Source: Planctomycetota bacterium (GTDB lineage: Bacteria; Planctomycetota; SZUA-567). Taken from it: DNA of 6,368 nucleotides. Shown one piece after another: positions 5,860 through 6,368 of this stretch (positions are counted from its first letter, which is position 1; each line of letters begins with the position of its first letter). Below the pieces are notes generated by a model. The model saw nothing but the letters and a program-made list of their open reading frames with translations, had not been told where the DNA came from and did no database searches. The translations under genes and the position numbers were made by a program. The DNA is taken from NCBI GenBank assembly GCA_031278535.1, contig JAITKH010000133.1, positions 1 to 6,368 of the forward strand, in the 5' to 3' direction.

Positions 5860-5883
5860 CGGCGGGCTCCTGAATTCCCGCCG
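5860..5883 (-). promoter_or_regulatory. Hairpin A, copy 2: AGGA in a 10-nt loop
   Basis: The same 7-bp CGGCGGG/CCCGCCG stem and the same AATTCAGGAG loop as at 5262-5285, at the 5' end of leader copy 2. Confidence 0.5.
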
Positions 5884-5930
5884 TCATGAACCTGCCGGTC
5901 GCGTCCTCCTTTCCGCCGAATCCGCCGGCC

Positions 5931-5946
5931 GGGCTCCTGAATTCCC
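5931..5946 (-). repeat. Third, partial copy of the hairpin A core
   Basis: The 16-mer GGGAATTCAGGAGCCC on the minus strand is identical to the cores at 5266-5281 and 5864-5879. Its flanks no longer pair well (3 or 4 bp only), so the hairpin is degenerate. It lies 67 bp from the copy 2 core, between leader copy 2 and the sigma28 promoter. Confidence 0.5.
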
Positions 5947-6033
5947 CGCCATCGCGAATCCTGTTCCGATCGCCGCGGATTCGAACGTCCGCTAATGCCG
6001 GTTTTTCCGAAATCGGAGTGCCGGATGAACGGA

Positions 6034-6060
6034 TTATCGGTAGCGGAACTTGCGGCTTTA
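6034..6060 (-). promoter_or_regulatory. Near-consensus sigma28 (FliA) flagellar promoter
   Basis: On the minus strand TAAA (6060-6057) is followed after exactly 15 nt by ACCGATAA (6041-6034). The FliA consensus is TAAA-N15-GCCGATAA, so 11 of 12 positions match with ideal spacing. A run of ten A lies just upstream on this strand, in a position where an UP-like element would act. Start of transcription would be near 6027, running left through the hairpin A remnant, leader copy 2 and the truncated flagellin-like ORF, and possibly on to the flagellin. Confidence 0.7.
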
Positions 6061-6081
6061 GCGGAAACCGCTTTTTTTTTT
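6060..6081 (+). terminator. Short hairpin with T10 on the plus strand
   Basis: AGCGG (6060-6064), loop AAA and CCGCT (6068-6072) form a 5-bp stem running into ten T (6072-6081). The form is that of an intrinsic terminator, but I see no plus-strand gene in the preceding 900 bp. It may end antisense transcription across the flagellin leaders, or the T run may only be the A-rich element of the leftward sigma28 promoter. Confidence 0.35.
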
Positions 6082-6109
6082 CGGTTTTTTGGAAATTATT
6101 TATAATACG

Positions 6110-6139
6110 TTTATATTCAAGGTATTGCATTTAATTCAA
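6110..6139 (-). promoter_or_regulatory. Sigma70-like promoter candidate, leftward
   Basis: On the minus strand TTGAAT (6139-6134) and TATAAA (6115-6110) are 18 nt apart, within the only clearly AT-rich block of the right half (about 6080-6140). It would transcribe leftwards through the sigma28 promoter into the flagellin leaders. In AT-rich DNA such matches are common, so confidence is modest. Confidence 0.3.
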
Positions 6140-6227
6140 CAGCCGATCGGGGAAAATATCGGCGGCGGGAAAATTATCGGCCGGGCCGGGGTTGTCCGGG
6201 CCGGTTTCCCGCCGCGGCGAAATTGCG

Positions 6228-6256
6228 TCAAGCCCGGGCGTCCGGCCATCCGATAA
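6228..6256 (+). promoter_or_regulatory. Sigma28-like promoter candidate, rightward
   Basis: TCCGATAA at 6249-6256 matches 7 of 8 positions of the FliA -10 box. The best -35 is TCAA at 6228-6231, 3 of 4 bases but at 17 nt rather than 15, so the match is weaker than the leftward one. Transcription would start near 6263 and give a leader of about 77 nt to the gene at 6340. Confidence 0.35.
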
Positions 6257-6267
6257 CAGGGAATGGG

Positions 6268-6289
6268 CCTTCCGGGAAAATGCGGAAGG
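6268..6289 (+). promoter_or_regulatory. GGA-loop hairpin in the leader of the rightward gene
   Basis: CCTTCCG (6268-6274) and CGGAAGG (6283-6289) form a 7-bp stem with GGAAAATG in the loop, again placing a GGA triplet at a loop. A CAGGGAATG motif identical to those in both flagellin leaders lies just upstream (6257-6265). A second GC hairpin (CCGGCGC, loop CGG, GCGCCGG, 6295-6311) follows before the ribosome binding site. Confidence 0.4.
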
Positions 6290-6339
6290 GGATTCCGGCG
6301 CCGGGCGCCGGCGGGACGCGGAGCGTGAAAGGAATTGAC

Positions 6340-6368
6340 ATGTCGACCTTGAGCCGGATCAACCACGA
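6340..6368 (+). CDS. 5' end of a gene, possibly flagellin-family (partial)
   Basis: An ATG at 6340 has AAAGGA (6328-6333) 6 nt upstream, a good ribosome binding site. The nine complete codons read MSTLSRINH, then GA- (Asp or Glu) at the window edge. An SRIN or RIN motif near the start is frequent in flagellins and related filament proteins. A sigma28-like promoter and a leader with GGA motifs precede it, divergent from the flagellin locus, so a second flagellin or filament-associated gene is a reasonable guess. Ten codons cannot prove a family. Confidence 0.55.

Larger units (their letters stand above)
5749..5883 (-). promoter_or_regulatory. Flagellin leader module, copy 2
   Basis: This is a second copy of the leader at 5138-5285, in the same orientation, placed directly before the truncated flagellin-like ORF. 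It keeps hairpin A (5883-5860), hairpin B (5808-5791), CAGGGAATG (5786-5778) and the CAGGGAGGATTTTCC Shine-Dalgarno segment. By eye the copies are about 80 percent identical, with small deletions confined to the linkers. It lies inside the transcript expected from the sigma28 promoter at 6034-6060. Confidence 0.65.

Noticed and set aside
5131..5873. Several overlapping plus-strand open frames of 150-200 codons to the right of the flagellin
   Set aside because: They are Arg/Pro/Gly-rich translations of GC-rich leader repeats and hairpins, without ribosome binding sites or recognisable motifs.
5138..5950. Repeats as a possible CRISPR array or mobile element ends
   Set aside because: There are only two full copies and one partial one, unevenly spaced, each tied to a ribosome binding site and start. 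No spacers, transposase or target-site duplications are seen.
6174..6181. A perfect GCCGATAA sigma28 -10 box on the minus strand
   Set aside because: No TAAA-like -35 lies 14-17 nt upstream (the bases at 6197-6200 read CCCG on that strand), so it is not called as a promoter.
6136..6366. Minus-strand ORF of 76 codons at the right edge
   Set aside because: It is Pro/Arg-rich, unrecognised and antisense to the start of the rightward gene with its good ribosome binding site.

Overview
The window looks like chromosomal DNA from a GC-rich, flagellated, Gram-negative (diderm) bacterium. Its left half encodes lipid A biosynthesis: a fused LpxC-FabZ enzyme followed by LpxA. Its right half is a flagellin locus. 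The LpxC-FabZ fusion is best known from Bacteroidetes/Chlorobi and parts of the PVC superphylum. The very long flagellin, with its C-terminal-half segments, reminds me most of planctomycete and related flagellins. I therefore lean towards a PVC-type organism (Lentisphaerae, Planctomycetes or relatives), but this is inference and the phylum is not proven.

Layout, left to right. Positions 1-208 hold the tail of an unknown gene and a coupled 49-codon ORF, in DNA more AT-rich than its surroundings. A good sigma70-type promoter at 221-247 precedes lpxC-fabZ (300-1598). A second promoter overlaps the stop codon of that gene and can drive lpxA (1662-2507). A strong hairpin at 2563-2590 separates lpxA from the convergent 832-residue flagellin gene (2639-5137, minus strand). 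The 1.2 kb to the right of the flagellin start is not plain spacer. It carries two copies of a roughly 140-bp leader module (5138-5285 and 5749-5883), each ending in the same Shine-Dalgarno and start region. Copy 1 leads into the flagellin. Copy 2 leads into a 73-codon ORF (5525-5746) whose protein aligns with the flagellin N-terminus and is then cut off. Farther right are a near-consensus sigma28 (FliA) promoter pointing left, an AT-rich stretch, and a sigma28-like promoter pointing right towards a gene that starts at 6340 and leaves the window after ten codons (MSTLSRINH...).

How the parts fit. LpxA and LpxC perform the first two steps of lipid A synthesis. FabZ competes with LpxA for the same (R)-3-hydroxyacyl-ACP pool, so the cluster sits at the branch between lipid A and phospholipid synthesis. 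On the flagellar side, the leader module preserves GGA triplets in hairpin loops and a GGA-rich Shine-Dalgarno while its linkers have drifted. That is what a CsrA-bound flagellin leader should look like (compare hag in Bacillus and flaA in Campylobacter). The most interesting proposal in the window is that a CsrA-responsive leader was duplicated together with a flagellin start, leaving a flagellin fragment that is either a relic or a small regulatory or secreted product. No CRISPR array, tRNA, rRNA or transposase was seen.
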